Of a DNA stretch of 64,000 nt, positions 20,844-31,298 are shown piece after piece (position 1 is the stretch's first letter; the number at the start of each line of letters is the position of its first letter). The notes beneath the pieces were generated by a model that searched no databases, had not been told where the DNA came from, and saw only the letters and a program-made list of their open reading frames with translations. This DNA comes from Aphrocallistes beatrix (Eukaryota; Porifera; Hexactinellida; Sceptrulophora; Aphrocallistidae), in NCBI GenBank assembly GCA_963281255.1, contig OY725488.1:8467524-8531523 (forward strand), read 5' to 3'. Made by a program: the position numbers and the translations under genes.

Positions 20844-22614
20844 ATGTCGGCTTGTTCAAACTGTGGTAATTGTCAACAGTTCGTTAAAGGTGAATCTGGG
20901 ACCTGTGACTACTGTGATTGTACGTATCAGGACCATATGCCAGGAGAGCCAATTGCAAAACCTCAGACACAGCACCTACCTCCGCAGCCTTTTGAACAAC
21001 CTCCAATGAGTGGACAACAGTTTCCTATGCCTAACTATGGCATGCCTCAGGGAGGAATGCAATTCTCAAACTACCCTCAGCCCATGCATCCGGGAGGAAT
21101 GCAATTCCCAAACTACTCCCAGCCCATGCCTCCCATGCCACCTAATTACGGAGCAGGAATGCAGGGTATGTTAATGTCTTCACTAGACTAGTCCTTCAGG
21201 ACATAGGCGCAACTACGGTTTCAACCTGGGTGGTCACGGCTGAGAAATGTCTTGGCATTACACCTTAATTCACGATTACGCCATTGTAAATGCCTGTGTT
21301 TATTCGGTATCAAAATATTATTCAATTTGTATTTCATTGTTCGATAGGCAATCTACGGTTGCTTTAGTTTTAAATTATGGAGGAGTGTTTAAAAGTTACC
21401 TATGTAGACACTACAAAATACAAATAATATCTCGATATAAGACCGCTGTTAGCTGGAAACATGTTTCAGCTCCACCGCCGAAATCTGTATTTAGCTAACA
21501 CATATTATCATTATTTCAATTCAGCATCACATTATATAGGGTACCCCGGTGAACAGAGTCAACAAGTGGGTAGCTGCGTCAAATGCAGGAAGAACAATGC
21601 TAACCCAGGATTCAAATGGTGTCAGAACTGTTACGATGGAAACAATGCTGGCATGTGTCTCAAGTGTGGCAAGAATCCTCCTAATGCGGGGTTCAAGTGG
21701 TGCGAACCTTGTTTCCAGAACAAAAAGGCCGAAAATCCAATCGATTGCGTCCCAGAGGAATTACCGCAAGCAGAGCGCTGTCCTTCCTGTGATAAGAAAA
21801 AGTTTTATGACTTAAAAAAGAAAAAATTATTCGATTTTTGCGGTCAGACATGTGCTGCCCAGCACTACAAAAGTGAGTTTATTAGTCACATATCAAGGGG
21901 AACAGTACTAACAATGAGCTACGAGCTTTCTACCAAGTTATCTTAGAATATAAGCTTATTTATTTGTACAATCCTCTAGAGTTTGGAGTGTTAAGATTGG
22001 AGCAAACGCATGAAGACTACGTTGAAGTTGATTCTAAATTCCAAGAGAAATGGAATGATAAAAAAGGAGTATGTCCACCTATTACAGCCATTATAAAAAT
22101 ATGCCCTGAAGGAGCTCAAGACAAACAGATAGCTTACCTGAAGACTCTGAGACATGGTAATGCAGAATTAATTGAATACTATTTTCATGGATGTAAAATC
22201 ACCTGCGATCTTCTTAAGAACAACTCTCTATGCGATCGAGCTGACTGCACCATCTGTTTGGTTTCCAAGCAAGGTTTTGATCTAACCAAAGTTGGTACTA
22301 ATGTTTCATTCACTCGATTTGGAAAATGTCTCTATTTCGCACCTGAGAGTTCTAAATGCCATGACTACACTCTTGGAGTAAAGGAATATGGCTATAGAGC
22401 TATGTTCTATGTCAAGTGTGCTCCTGGCTTTAAGCAGGTTCAGTTTCAAGATAATGCAAACAGAACTGCACCTGACAAAGGTTACAATTCTCTCTATGGA
22501 CATGCTGGAGGTTCGCTAAACTATGATGAACTATGTCTGTACGACGATGCTGCTTGTGTTCCTGAATACATCATAATTTATAACAAAGATGGAATTGACA
22601 AAAGATGTTTCTAA
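20844..22614 (+). CDS. PARP-like ADP-ribosyltransferase-fold protein with zinc-binding repeats
   Basis: Exons 20844..21165, 21540..21872 and 21980..22614 join at phase 1 to ~429 residues; the second acceptor could instead be 21525, adding five residues in frame. The N-terminus has a small Cys cluster (CSNCGNCQQF...CDYCDC), then a Pro/Met/Gln-rich low-complexity linker. Exon 2 carries two paralogous CxxC units (CVKCRKNNANPGFKWCQNC and CLKCGKNPPNAGFKWCEPC) and a CPSC...CGQTC motif. Exon 3 encodes a domain resembling the divergent PARP-like domain common in fungi (YYFHGCKITC, CDRADCTICL, RFGKCLYFAPESSKCHDY). The His in FHG and Tyr in LYF fit the first two residues of the H-Y-E triad; the third is uncertain (PEYIIIYN possible). 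Activity is not established. Confidence 0.75.
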
Positions 22615-22881
22615 GACCTAAAAATTTACCCTTCAAATTACATATACATATGAATTAATATTTTGATACGAGTCTTAAGACACTAAATTTCTACACATTA
22701 TGTTTATATACTTTATTTATAAGTCTTGGCTGTTAGGCATCTAGACATGCAAACGTTTTATTGCTACTTTCAATATTCTCTTTGTTAGTCCATTTTGCTA
22801 ATGATTTAATGTTTTTCATTTCCTCAGACTAATTCTGTTATACGGAATATGTAATTATGTGTGTTCTTAAATCGTAGCAAT

Positions 22882-23578
22882 ATGTACCCTGGTAGGCCAC
22901 AGCAGTATGAGATAGATGGATCCACTAGTAGACAGATGATGAATTTAGGACAAATGCCGGGGATGCCCCCTGATCAAGGGTACCAACAGAGGGGTTCTAT
23001 GATGATGACACCTTCAGGAACTTACAGTCACGGCCCTGCAAACCCATACGGTCCTAGTTTCAACAGGACATATCCCCGAGCCAATCCTAACCTGCACTCC
23101 AGTGGAATGGGCATGATACCTAAACAGGTCTCCATGGGAATGGGAGGAATGGGACAAGGATACTTGGGCAACTCAAACCCCACAATGGGCAGTCACGGAT
23201 ACATGGGTACCGGGTACGGCAGTCATCCTCAGCAGGTGGCACAGACCCCACAGAGTCTGCACATGGGGGGACAGGGGATCTCTGGCATGGGCGTGGGACA
23301 GAGCAGCCTGATGCAAGGCTATCACAGTGGGTACTCTGCGAGTGGAGGTTCTGCACCCTACATGATGAAGAACCCATCCTACCACTCAGGCATCAGTCAA
23401 CCGATCGGATACCCCCAGCAACACCACCACTCCCATCAACCGCAGCATCTACCGCAGCCGCAACATCCCTCTCTACAACAGATGCAACAACAACAACAAC
23501 ATCACCAACAACATCCTCAGCATCCACAACAGCAGCAGCTTCAGCACCAACAACAACAACAACAACTCCAACAGCACC

Positions 23579-23645
<67 letters not shown>

Positions 23646-24612
23646 CCAACAACAACATCTACAACATCCACAACAGCAACAGCTACAGCAGCAGCAACAT
23701 CGGATTAATATGCAGTCAGCCATGGCTGGTGGCAAACGATCCCAGGAAGGCTCACAGCCTCTGCAAATGCAAGATATCAAGCTTGAGTCTCAGCAGGTGG
23801 GCATGCTAGGAGGCCCTCTAGCCTCTCCTCTGACTCCTCACACCACCGCTGGCATGTCTCATGAGGCGGGTCTCCACCCGACAGCTCCGTTCAGCACTTC
23901 CGCATTCCCTTCCTACTCCAGCGTCCCGCCCACTCCTAGCACAGCCAACGAGGAGAAGGATTTATCGAGGAGGGCAAAGGAAATGATCTCAGTTTTTGAT
24001 AATTACTTGTCACAGAATAAAGAGTCGGATAGTGACCTGACCAAGAGCATAAAGATCTTCCTCCCCCTACTGAAGACCAAACAAACCACAGCAGATATCC
24101 AAAACGATTGCGAGCAGCTGTGCAAGCAAGTGCAGACTGTTGAGAGCGCACTCGCTGATCAGCAGTTCCTCCCTAACGCCAACTCTCTCAGTTACTTTTC
24201 AGATAACAAATTCCCAGATAACCGCCTCCCAGCAGAGTTCACACCTGACATTCCGAATGAAACTGAGCGCTTCCTCAAATTCGAGATCGATCAACTGGAC
24301 CCGAGACTCTTCTCGGTGGACACGTACCCTATCTCCATATTCGGAGGGGGCTGCGTCAATATTACGCTGGAGTGTCAGCTCAAGAGAGAAGGACTTCCCG
24401 CCGTGCCTGCCCTCATCGTCAACATCCCCGCAGACTACCCCCAATCCAGCCCTGAGTCCGACCTCATGGATCGGTACGACTCGACGCCCTTCCTCCGCAG
24501 AGTGAAGAAGTGTCTGGTAGAGGAGATGGTCTCCATATCCGGCGAGTACACGCTGTCGCACTTGCTGACTGCGTGGGAGAGAGTGGTTAGGTTCGTCTGT
24601 CATACGATGTGA
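22882..24612 (+). CDS. MED15: MED15, Mediator tail subunit
   Basis: This intronless 576-residue protein begins at the ATG at 22882 (MYPGRPQQYE); in-frame codons upstream are non-ATG. The first ~200 residues are Gly/Met/Pro-rich, then a Gln/His region with 22 consecutive CAA codons (residues 233-254). After a Ser/Pro linker come helices (LSRRAKEMISVFDNYL, SIKIFLPLLKTKQTTADI) and the conserved C-terminal MED15 domain (ERFLKFEIDQLDPRLF, LPAVPALIVNIPADYPQSSP, FLRRVKKCLVEEM). MED15 links activators to the Mediator tail. I do not see the N-terminal KIX domain normally present before the Gln-rich region, so either it lies in unrecognised upstream exons or it is lost. Confidence 0.87.
23578..23643 (+). 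repeat. Uninterrupted (CAA)22 microsatellite in MED15
   Basis: Twenty-two consecutive CAA codons encode polyglutamine inside a longer interrupted CAA/CAG/CAC tract (about 23486-23700). A pure single-codon run points to recent slippage and probable length variation between individuals. Confidence 0.95.
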
Positions 24613-25040
24613 ATTAACTTTGGATCAATTCACTAGATTGTATGTTGTCCTTATAAGGAAGTACAGAAGTTATCTTGTTCCTCCAAAGTGATTAAAAGTA
24701 CATATGTAATGTACGTAGTACATATTGCTTGCATCATCAATTAATGCTATGCCTATCTGAACTACGTTTAATTAATCAATTAATTAATAATACAAGTTTG
24801 TTACACTTCACAACTCACAGGCACTGTTGAATGCCTTTCCTTGCTTTTCAAAATGTGAGGTATACCAAGTACCTTAATTTTTTTTATTTAAAATTTCTAT
24901 GACGAACAAATATTCGTACGATATTCGGAATCTAGACCTTCGAATACATTAGCTCAGGCTTCTCAACCTGCTCTGGTGATCAAAATAGAGATTACAGTGA
25001 AAATAATATCCTTAAATGGCGCTAGATTTTTGCTAACTCA

Positions 25041-25114
25041 TTTCCGGTTGAGTCATTTTGGGTGGGGAAACCTTAGAAGTGTGGGGTCTTTGCTATAAAT
25101 AGAAATGACCCCAG
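25041..25114 (+). repeat. Dispersed TTCCGGTT...CTATAAATAGA repeat, copy 2
   Basis: It starts TTTCCGGTTGAGTCATTTTG and ends GCTATAAATAGAAATGACCCC. This is the best match to copy 1 at 4764; copy 3 lies 488 bases downstream in the same orientation. Confidence 0.6.
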
Positions 25115-25528
25115 GTAATTTAAGGGATAAAGTGGCGGTAATTTATGAATAATGACACAAGGAGAGAATTCTTAATCTTGAGATTGAATAATTAAATTGA
25201 AAGCTTCTAAAGTAAGAATTTCGAAAGTGTTGAGTTCGAATTAATTATTGGGCTTCAGTCTAGTGCAGCCTCATTCACAAGAAGAACCCATCGAGTAGCA
25301 CCATTACGTAGCTGCAATGAAATTATGTATATATAAGTCTGAGGCTAGGACATTTCGTTTAATTAAATATCTAAAAAGTTTCTCAGTTCAACAATTACTT
25401 GTAAATTTACTTATATTATTCTAGTTTCTACCAGTTTCTCCATCAGTGCGAAAAAAGGCCAATGGGTGTGTCGGGGTGCCAGTTGTTAATGACTGATCAC
25501 TTAATTAACATAGGAATGTGTTGCGTCC

Positions 25529-25603
25529 TTTCCGGTTTAAGCTATTTTAATTAATTAACGGGGAAGCCATATAAGTTTGGGGTAATTACTATAAATAGAA
25601 AAA
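25529..25603 (+). repeat. Dispersed TTCCGGTT...CTATAAATAGA repeat, copy 3
   Basis: It starts CTTTCCGGTTTAAGCTATTTT and ends ACTATAAATAGAAAAA. It is more diverged and has an AT-rich insertion. Copies 2 and 3 could be the two terminal repeats of a small LTR-like element about 560 bp long, which is speculative. Confidence 0.45.
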
Positions 25604-25612
25604 TCGAATTGC

Positions 25613-25966
25613 GGACATTTCGTCACATGGACATTTCGTCGCATGGACACTTCGTCGCGCGGACATTTCGTCACGCGGAATTTTGTCCCCAAATACCCAA
25701 TTTGCACCTACTTATTTCTCAATAAAAAGCCCTCACTTTCACCCTTTTTTCAAATATACTCCACTCCAAAAGCCTCAATTTCCGTTCCTTACATATTAGT
25801 ACCCGTTTATTTTAGTCTCTAATGAGACGAATTTTTCGGGGACAAAAATTCCAGGGACGCTACTCATTATCCGGTAACTTATGCTCAGGAGACAAAATGT
25901 CTATGTGACGAAATGTCCGCGACGAAATATCCATGCGACTAAATCTCCGTGCTACGAAATGTCCGT
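25613..25966. mobile_element. Foldback MITE with multiple GGACATTTCGTC motifs
   Basis: The left end has four tandem-like motifs (GCGGACATTTCGTCACATGG, then GCATGGACACTTCGTCGCGC, GGACATTTCGTCACGC). The right end has the same motif in reverse orientation (GTGACGAAATGTCCGCGACG, GCTACGAAATGTCCG). The middle is AT-rich with no coding. Clustered subterminal inverted motifs are typical of non-autonomous DNA transposons. I could not define a target duplication. Confidence 0.6.
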
Positions 25967-26240
25967 TTACCAGAAAGAATCCCAAGTGCATCGGTGGGAT
26001 TATTTAATAATGAATTGATTTATTTTGTACGAATATCCTTTGTGATAATATATTGTGATAATCTATCTAATATCCTTTGTGATAATCTAAGTCTTGATTT
26101 TATCCTTCCATTAGCACCGAGGCGTCCACAACCCGTAATACTTCCTGAAAGTACTCGTTTGGACTTCTCTTCAGTACACACTGCACTACTGAGAATGAAA
26201 CCAAGGAACACTTTTGATAAACAAATCGTAAATTCAAGAC

Positions 26241-27689
26241 ATGGATGACATGCTCATACAAAATGTAGGGAATAAATCACTGAACCGAGATAGTGTTTAC
26301 GCTGAAATCGCGAATGCACCCAACTCGTGTTCTCCCCAGTTTGTCGATTGCAAGGAACTGGGGACGGCGAGGAAGAGGGTTAGGAGGAGGGAGCGTCCTG
26401 TCTCGAAGAGACCGCGTAAATTCGAAGACATGAAACCGTTTAGCCAGGTGACGAAGGAGTCGAACAAGATGTTCTTTCTGAACAATGAGGAGGGACCTCT
26501 CTTCCAGGAGCTCTGTCAGCATGGCATAGCAGGGATGTCCTCCATAGCGGCCATCTCTAGCGAGAGGTGCAAAGAGCCGAGCGTAGAATTCGAAAAGGAC
26601 CCCGAGAACCGCAAGAAGCTCTACGCTCAGTACGTGCAACGCCTTGAAGATCTGCTGCACGAGTTCTCCATGCGCGTAGGGTTACAGGCGACTGTGGTTG
26701 TGTATGAACCGAGCGAAGTGAATACCACCAATGCGATGAAGATAATCGGGACGTCTCCCATCAAGGAGTACGTGAGCAAGTATGCGCACCACATTCAGAA
26801 GAACACCCACAGGAAACTGAAACAGATGCAGAAGAGGGTGGCAAGCAGATGCGACATCACTTTCAAGCCCGTCTCGAACATCCTGCCGCCAGTGCAGATA
26901 CACGGGATCCCCACCTCCGTGGAGGACCTCACCCAGGCCCAGCTCAGGTCCTTCCTGCGCATGCTGCTGTGCGAGGCAGAGGGGCGCAAGACCCCTCAGT
27001 GGCACAACCCGTCCATGGTCCCCGATTGGTGGCCGCGATGTGTCCCCTGGCAGAATATAAAGACGGACCAGCGGACACTAGAGAGCAAGCGTCTTCGCTG
27101 TTGGTCCGACTGTCTCCGTCACGCCATCTACAAATGCTACCTCTACAAACAGCAGACACATCTGCTCCCGGACTTTGAACTGGAGGCGTACAAACAGGTG
27201 TATGAGCAGTGGGAGCTGGATCCGCTGCCTAAACCTGACATTCCTCTGCACCAGAAGAGTAACGAGGGCCTGACTGAGCCTAAGCTACAAGTGCATAGGC
27301 GCGTAAGCGAGGTTAGCAGCTTCCAGTGCGTGGTGCAGTCGGTTAAAGTGGGGGAGGAACAGAAGACAGGGGCGGAATCAGAACCCTCAGAAGCTCAAGC
27401 TACTCTCCTACTTGCTACTTACCCGCGCGAATTCATTGAAACAAGTTCTGACGAAGACTTCGTAGAGGATCCAGAAAATGACCTTTTATACTTGGGCATC
27501 CGTGCCCTTTCAAGCAACATGCCGCTTGACTTTGACTCCTGGCTAGTCAGCGACCAGGACATCCTACCCAAGAACCTGCCTGCGAGCACCGACGAGGATT
27601 CTCTCTACTTGGAGGAAGCCTTGTTTGCTAACGATTTTGCCTTCAGCTATTCGGACCCAGACTCACTCTTGCCCAGCCGAGTCACCTAA
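26241..27689 (+). CDS. NRF1: NRF1/P3A2/EWG-family transcription factor
   Basis: The 482-residue intronless protein contains the NRF1 DNA-binding/dimerisation region. An arginine-rich basic segment (RKRVRRRERPVSKRPRKFED) is followed by LEDLLHEFSMRVGLQATVVVYEPS, GTSPIKEYVSKYAHHI, PPVQIHGIPTSVEDLTQAQLRSF, WWPRCVPWQNIKTDQRT and WSDCLRHAIYKCY, each matching a conserved block of NRF1. Family members bind GC-rich palindromes (GCGCATGCGC) in promoters of mitochondrial and housekeeping genes. The C-terminal third is acidic and looks like an activation region (SSDEDFVEDPENDLLYL). NRF1 genes in vertebrates have several introns; none is present here. The family is considered animal-specific, which helps place the organism. 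Confidence 0.93.
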   Translation: MDDMLIQNVGNKSLNRDSVYAEIANAPNSCSPQFVDCKELGTARKRVRRRERPVSKRPRKFEDMKPFSQVTKESNKMFFLNNEEGPLFQELCQHGIAGMSSIAAISSERCKEPSVEFEKDPENRKKLYAQYVQRLEDLLHEFSMRVGLQATVVVYEPSEVNTTNAMKIIGTSPIKEYVSKYAHHIQKNTHRKLKQMQKRVASRCDITFKPVSNILPPVQIHGIPTSVEDLTQAQLRSFLRMLLCEAEGRKTPQWHNPSMVPDWWPRCVPWQNIKTDQRTLESKRLRCWSDCLRHAIYKCYLYKQQTHLLPDFELEAYKQVYEQWELDPLPKPDIPLHQKSNEGLTEPKLQVHRRVSEVSSFQCVVQSVKVGEEQKTGAESEPSEAQATLLLATYPREFIETSSDEDFVEDPENDLLYLGIRALSSNMPLDFDSWLVSDQDILPKNLPASTDEDSLYLEEALFANDFAFSYSDPDSLLPSRVT

Positions 27690-29003
27690 CACGGATAGCT
27701 CTCACACAGCCTAGGATAGGAAACAATTGTTTTACTCTAGTTTCAATTGAGATGAATTTATTCTTTGCTCCTGTCAATGTCTCATTGATGCATTTACAAA
27801 AATTATAAGCATAATGTAGTGCTGTGTATGTAGTAACGGTAAATGTTACACATTGTCAGCATCATGAACACGAGCCAGCTGTCTCCGTGCTATCATAATT
27901 ATCATGATCATGAAATTTTATCAAGTCATGGAGAATGCGTGTTTCCATGAGGCCATGTTCGAAATGACTTGGCTTTCTTTGAGTCTTAATTAAAAGAACT
28001 TTATTTATGAAAAATCGGACTTAAGGCCAGTACTGGTCGCTGACGCTAAATTTTTTTGAAATTTTCGATTTGAAGTTTTGTGTATTTTTAAGCTCATATA
28101 TGTATGCATGCTTAATATTCGTACGAAACAGCTTTTGAATAGTTTTACCGCTATGTCACCTTTAGTAGGTGCCAATTCAATGGGTATGATTCCTAGAAAA
28201 AATTTTTTCCATCAATTGCCGTTCTTAGTGTTTTAATCCATTGTAGGTATATTGCTTTAGATAACTGACCAGAATCTAAGCAATCTAAGCAGTCTTCAGT
28301 AAAATTATTCAACAGTATTTTGGAAATTTGCCTAATTTTAGATACTATTTTGGGATTTCACCAAAAATTGGGAAATATTTTTTGAATGTGTGTTCTGAAT
28401 TGAATGATTTTGGTCAAATTTTATCAACTGTATGCATAGGTCAGATTGCAAGCCTAATAACCATGATTACAATCAAACTAGTTGAGTTATTTTAGCGCAC
28501 ATATTTTATCCTCGGTATAGAATTTAATATTACGCAATCTGGAACTATAGCATCCAAGTCACAGAACATTCGATGAGAGACCAATTTAAATGGTGAAATA
28601 ACTACTATGGGTAGCTTTAAACGAGTTAAAACAATGGATAAGATAGCATAAGAAAACCTGAGCTCCCAGTACTGGCCTTAATTTATTTGAATCGGGTTTA
28701 ACCCCTTTCCTGCATTCATCTACGATCTTAGTTACTTTTCGCTACTAAACAGAAAGTGAAAAGTTCTTTATCAATGAAGCCCGATTCCGCTATTCTGAAA
28801 AAATGCAGTTGATTTAGAAAGTGCAATGAATGTGCCAGGTTTATTATTGGCAACAATGACTTAAGACTTCAGGTATGAATCATACTTGGATTCTACAAGT
28901 ATACGTACAAGTACAAGTATATTCTGAATTCAAACAAGAAATCCATTATACAATTGTGTCCTGGACTATCAGTCCTTCATTGATAAACAATTCTATCTTA
29001 GAG
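27690..29003. other. Intergenic region with a TTAA-flanked element
   Basis: The 1.3-kb gap between NRF1 and the RING-CH gene is half filled by a TTAA-flanked element at 28025-28677. An ATG at 28875 is in frame with the RING-CH gene but its extra residues look noncoding, and TCTTAG just before 29002 could be a splice acceptor from an unseen 5' UTR exon. Confidence 0.55.
28025..28677. mobile_element. TTAA-flanked non-autonomous DNA element (piggyBac- or Kolobok-like)
   Basis: The ends GGCCAGTACTGG (28025-28036) and CCAGTACTGGCC (28666-28677) are inverted repeats, each flanked by TTAA (28021-28024 and 28678-28681). TTAA duplication is the hallmark of piggyBac and Kolobok transposons. The 653-bp interior is AT-rich with no open frame of note. 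Because the 12-bp end is itself palindromic, end orientation is ambiguous. Confidence 0.7.
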
Positions 29004-29954
29004 ATGTCAGGTTGTTGCAAATGTTTGGGGAATAACAGACAATATTCTGGCTTGGAAGAGCAGCTGAATCAAGGAGACGTATGCCGCATATGCTATGAAG
29101 GAGGCAAAGATCTGATCGCCCCCTGCAAATGCATGGGTACATCTAAGTGGGTGCACAGGAAGTGTTTAGACAACTGGCGAGCCACCCGACACAACAAGCA
29201 ATGCTTCACACACTGCACCACTTGCAACTACCAGTACCGCATCTGCAAGAAGGAGCCGCGAGTTTCCAAACGCTGGAAGCTCTTCTTGCTCCTCACGCGG
29301 GACATCTTAACGCTGCTGATAATAGCCGAGCTGCTGATCGTCATCATGTCCGCTGTCAGCTTCGGGTTGGACCGTGCGGCCGGCCTCAATATTCTGCACA
29401 TATTTCCGCCGGCTGGGGCCCAGCAGGCTGCTGCTGAGGTCGGGATCTACTATCTAGCCGGAATCGTATTCTTCTTCGCCGCGCTCGGAATAATCGGTCT
29501 GATCGTCGGCTCTTTCTGCCTCTGCTGTAGAAGTCCGGGCTGCTGCGACGACAACAGCACCGGGTTCTGGGCCGTCTACTGCTGCTGGTTTGGGTATCCG
29601 TGCCACTTCGGGTACTACTACCCGGTGGCTCCGATCTATGGCGGAGGGTGTGCTGGATGCGGCGGATGTTACCCCGTTTCAGGGACTAACTGTAACTTCG
29701 GAGGTAACGCACATGGTCTAATAATCTTGCTTATCGTTATCCTGGTCATTCTGGTCATTATTGGGCTGATCTTCGCTACCATTATCCTCGTTTGGTTCAT
29801 ACTGGTAGTGGGGAGGAGACATTTCGATATCCTGTACAGACGTGAGCTGGCCAAGGAAGCCGTCGTCTGTGATCTCTCCATGTATCAGCACACAGCGATG
29901 GATAGCTTGCCGGAATACCTGGAGTACGAAGGAGCTCCACAGGAGATCCCATGA
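29004..29954 (+). CDS. Membrane RING-CH (MARCH-type) E3 ligase of the plant-like class
   Basis: The 316-residue product starts MSGCCKCLGN. A C4HC3 RING-CH/RINGv finger lies at residues ~28-78 (VCRICYEGGKDLIAPCKCMGTSKWVHRKCLDNW...FTHCTTC). Then come a hydrophobic helix (LLLTRDILTLLIIAELLIVIMS), a second (LAGIVFFFAALGIIGLIVGSF), a Cys/Gly/Tyr-rich loop, and a third (GLIILLIVILVILVIIGLIF) running into RRHFDILYRRELAKEAVVCDL. The RING-CH plus TRDI helix and the H-ILxRREL-KE-V-DL tail match, from memory, RING-CH ligases of plants and protists better than human MARCH1-11. Such enzymes ubiquitinate membrane proteins; targets are unknown. The longer start at 28875 is possible but adds noncoding-like sequence. 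Confidence 0.85.
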   Translation: MSGCCKCLGNNRQYSGLEEQLNQGDVCRICYEGGKDLIAPCKCMGTSKWVHRKCLDNWRATRHNKQCFTHCTTCNYQYRICKKEPRVSKRWKLFLLLTRDILTLLIIAELLIVIMSAVSFGLDRAAGLNILHIFPPAGAQQAAAEVGIYYLAGIVFFFAALGIIGLIVGSFCLCCRSPGCCDDNSTGFWAVYCCWFGYPCHFGYYYPVAPIYGGGCAGCGGCYPVSGTNCNFGGNAHGLIILLIVILVILVIIGLIFATIILVWFILVVGRRHFDILYRRELAKEAVVCDLSMYQHTAMDSLPEYLEYEGAPQEIP

Positions 29955-31298
29955 ATGAGTTCAGATACGATTGAGATTGAGATCTCTGTGCTTGTATTTA
30001 CTTTTATGCTGACTTTGATTTTGTTATTTTACAGTATTTTGTGCATGTGATAGATCAGCATGTAGTAAACCTTTTTTACCCTTTGGACCCATATAACAAT
30101 TTCTTAACACCCACACAGCATTTCCGATCCATTCGTACCATCCGCTGAACCAGGAATGAACCAGTCTTATAGGTCTCTGTCTGTCCTGATATTCGATAAA
30201 CTAAAACGCCAGTCAGCCTATTCATTTAGTTTAACCTTAGGACTGTTTCATGGGATTTTGACCCGCACCAAATAACATTGTAATCAATGGGTCAAATTCC
30301 CACGCGGGTCAGAGTTTCATGCAACAGGACAGTTCCTAACAGAGAGACTTCTTATTAATCGCGAACTTAATAACCTCATTCATAGCCATAACTCATCTAT
30401 TTTCTTGGGCCTAATATCCTCTGGTGACTAATTCACAGTTTGCAGAGTCTGTTGTTTCATTCTAACAAGCGCGCTGCGCGGCTGGCGGACACTTTGTGTC
30501 CGCCGGAGGCTCCCTTTGGTCGCCTGGGATCACTCTGGCTAATTATAAGGGAAATAACATCTCTAAATACGTCTGTCCAACTATTATAATCGATATCGCA
30601 CGAAAAAGCCGAATTTGTCAATTTTTAAAATTTTGGTGAGTAATGATGACGTCATAACAAAGTGATGAGTCATCATTTTTTGATGATAGTTGCATCATAT
30701 GTGAGGTATGTTGGTATACAGATTCTATTAAAATTTCAGCCTTCTATCTCCTATAATGGCTGAGTTATGCTCGAATAACTGTATTGCTTAACTTTTAAAA
30801 ATGTGACAATGACGTCATAATTCCATGAGAGATGATGGGTGAATTTTGCTCTGAACTCAGAACTTACTGGAGCCATCGCCAAAAATCAGATTTCTATTCC
30901 CGGCAGTTTCTTCAATCAATTCGTTACAGATATATAGATATATATATAGATAGATAGATTAATCGAGTTGTAATAGTAAGGATTGTTCATTCAAAACAAG
31001 TAAAGTGGTTAATTAATACAATCCTGAGTTAACCCAGACAGTTAAAATATGCACATCTACCTATTTTAAATTGCACCGTAAATTGTTCTATAAGTATTTA
31101 TTTTTGTATTAGCTAGAATATTGTCCCTTGATATATTGCTAATTAGGCAATAATGTATATTCATGCAAAATCATTTGGGTAGTTCAAAGGTGTCCACATG
31201 TCTCTTTACATGATTTATAAATTCTTCATTAGACGTTACTATAATACACACATTAAAATTTAATATTTGCTATAACTAGATTTCAAGTCAGACGAAAT
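29955..31298. other. Intergenic region with repeat copy A
   Basis: The 1.3-kb gap between the RING-CH and P450 genes contains the dispersed repeat at 30463-30916, whose 5' part includes a strong hairpin (GGCGGACACTTTGTGTCCGCC, 30483-30503). A second inverted pair, TTTCATGGGATTTGACCCGC-like and GCGGGTCAGAGTTTCATG-like, lies at about 30245-30321. No gene is seen. Confidence 0.55.
30463..30916 (+). repeat. Dispersed intermediate repeat, copy A
   Basis: Blocks shared in order with copy B (32444-32707): TAACAAGCGCGCT, ATAACATCTCTAAATACGTC, GAGTAATGATGACGTCATAA, GGAGCCATCGCCAAA and GGCAGTTTCTTCAAT. Copy A is longer because of a GC-rich hairpin after the first block and extra sequence in the middle. 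TGACGTCA within it is a CREB/ATF-type palindrome. The family is unknown and it has no coding capacity; it could be a SINE or MITE. Confidence 0.75.

Larger units (their letters stand above)
24613..26240. other. Intergenic region with dispersed repeats and a foldback element
   Basis: The 1.6-kb gap between MED15 and NRF1 contains two copies of the TTCCGGTT...TATAAATAG repeat (25041-25114, 25529-25603) and a foldback element made of GACATTTCGTC-type motifs (25613-25966). The final ~270 bases precede the NRF1 ATG and include a near-duplicate phrase (AATATCCTTTGTGATAAT near 26033 and 26069). No coding sequence is supported. Confidence 0.6.

Noticed and set aside
23393..23780. Antisense frames over the MED15 CAA tract (poly-V, poly-L, poly-C)
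   Set aside because: They are mirror frames of a trinucleotide repeat and contain no other coding signal.
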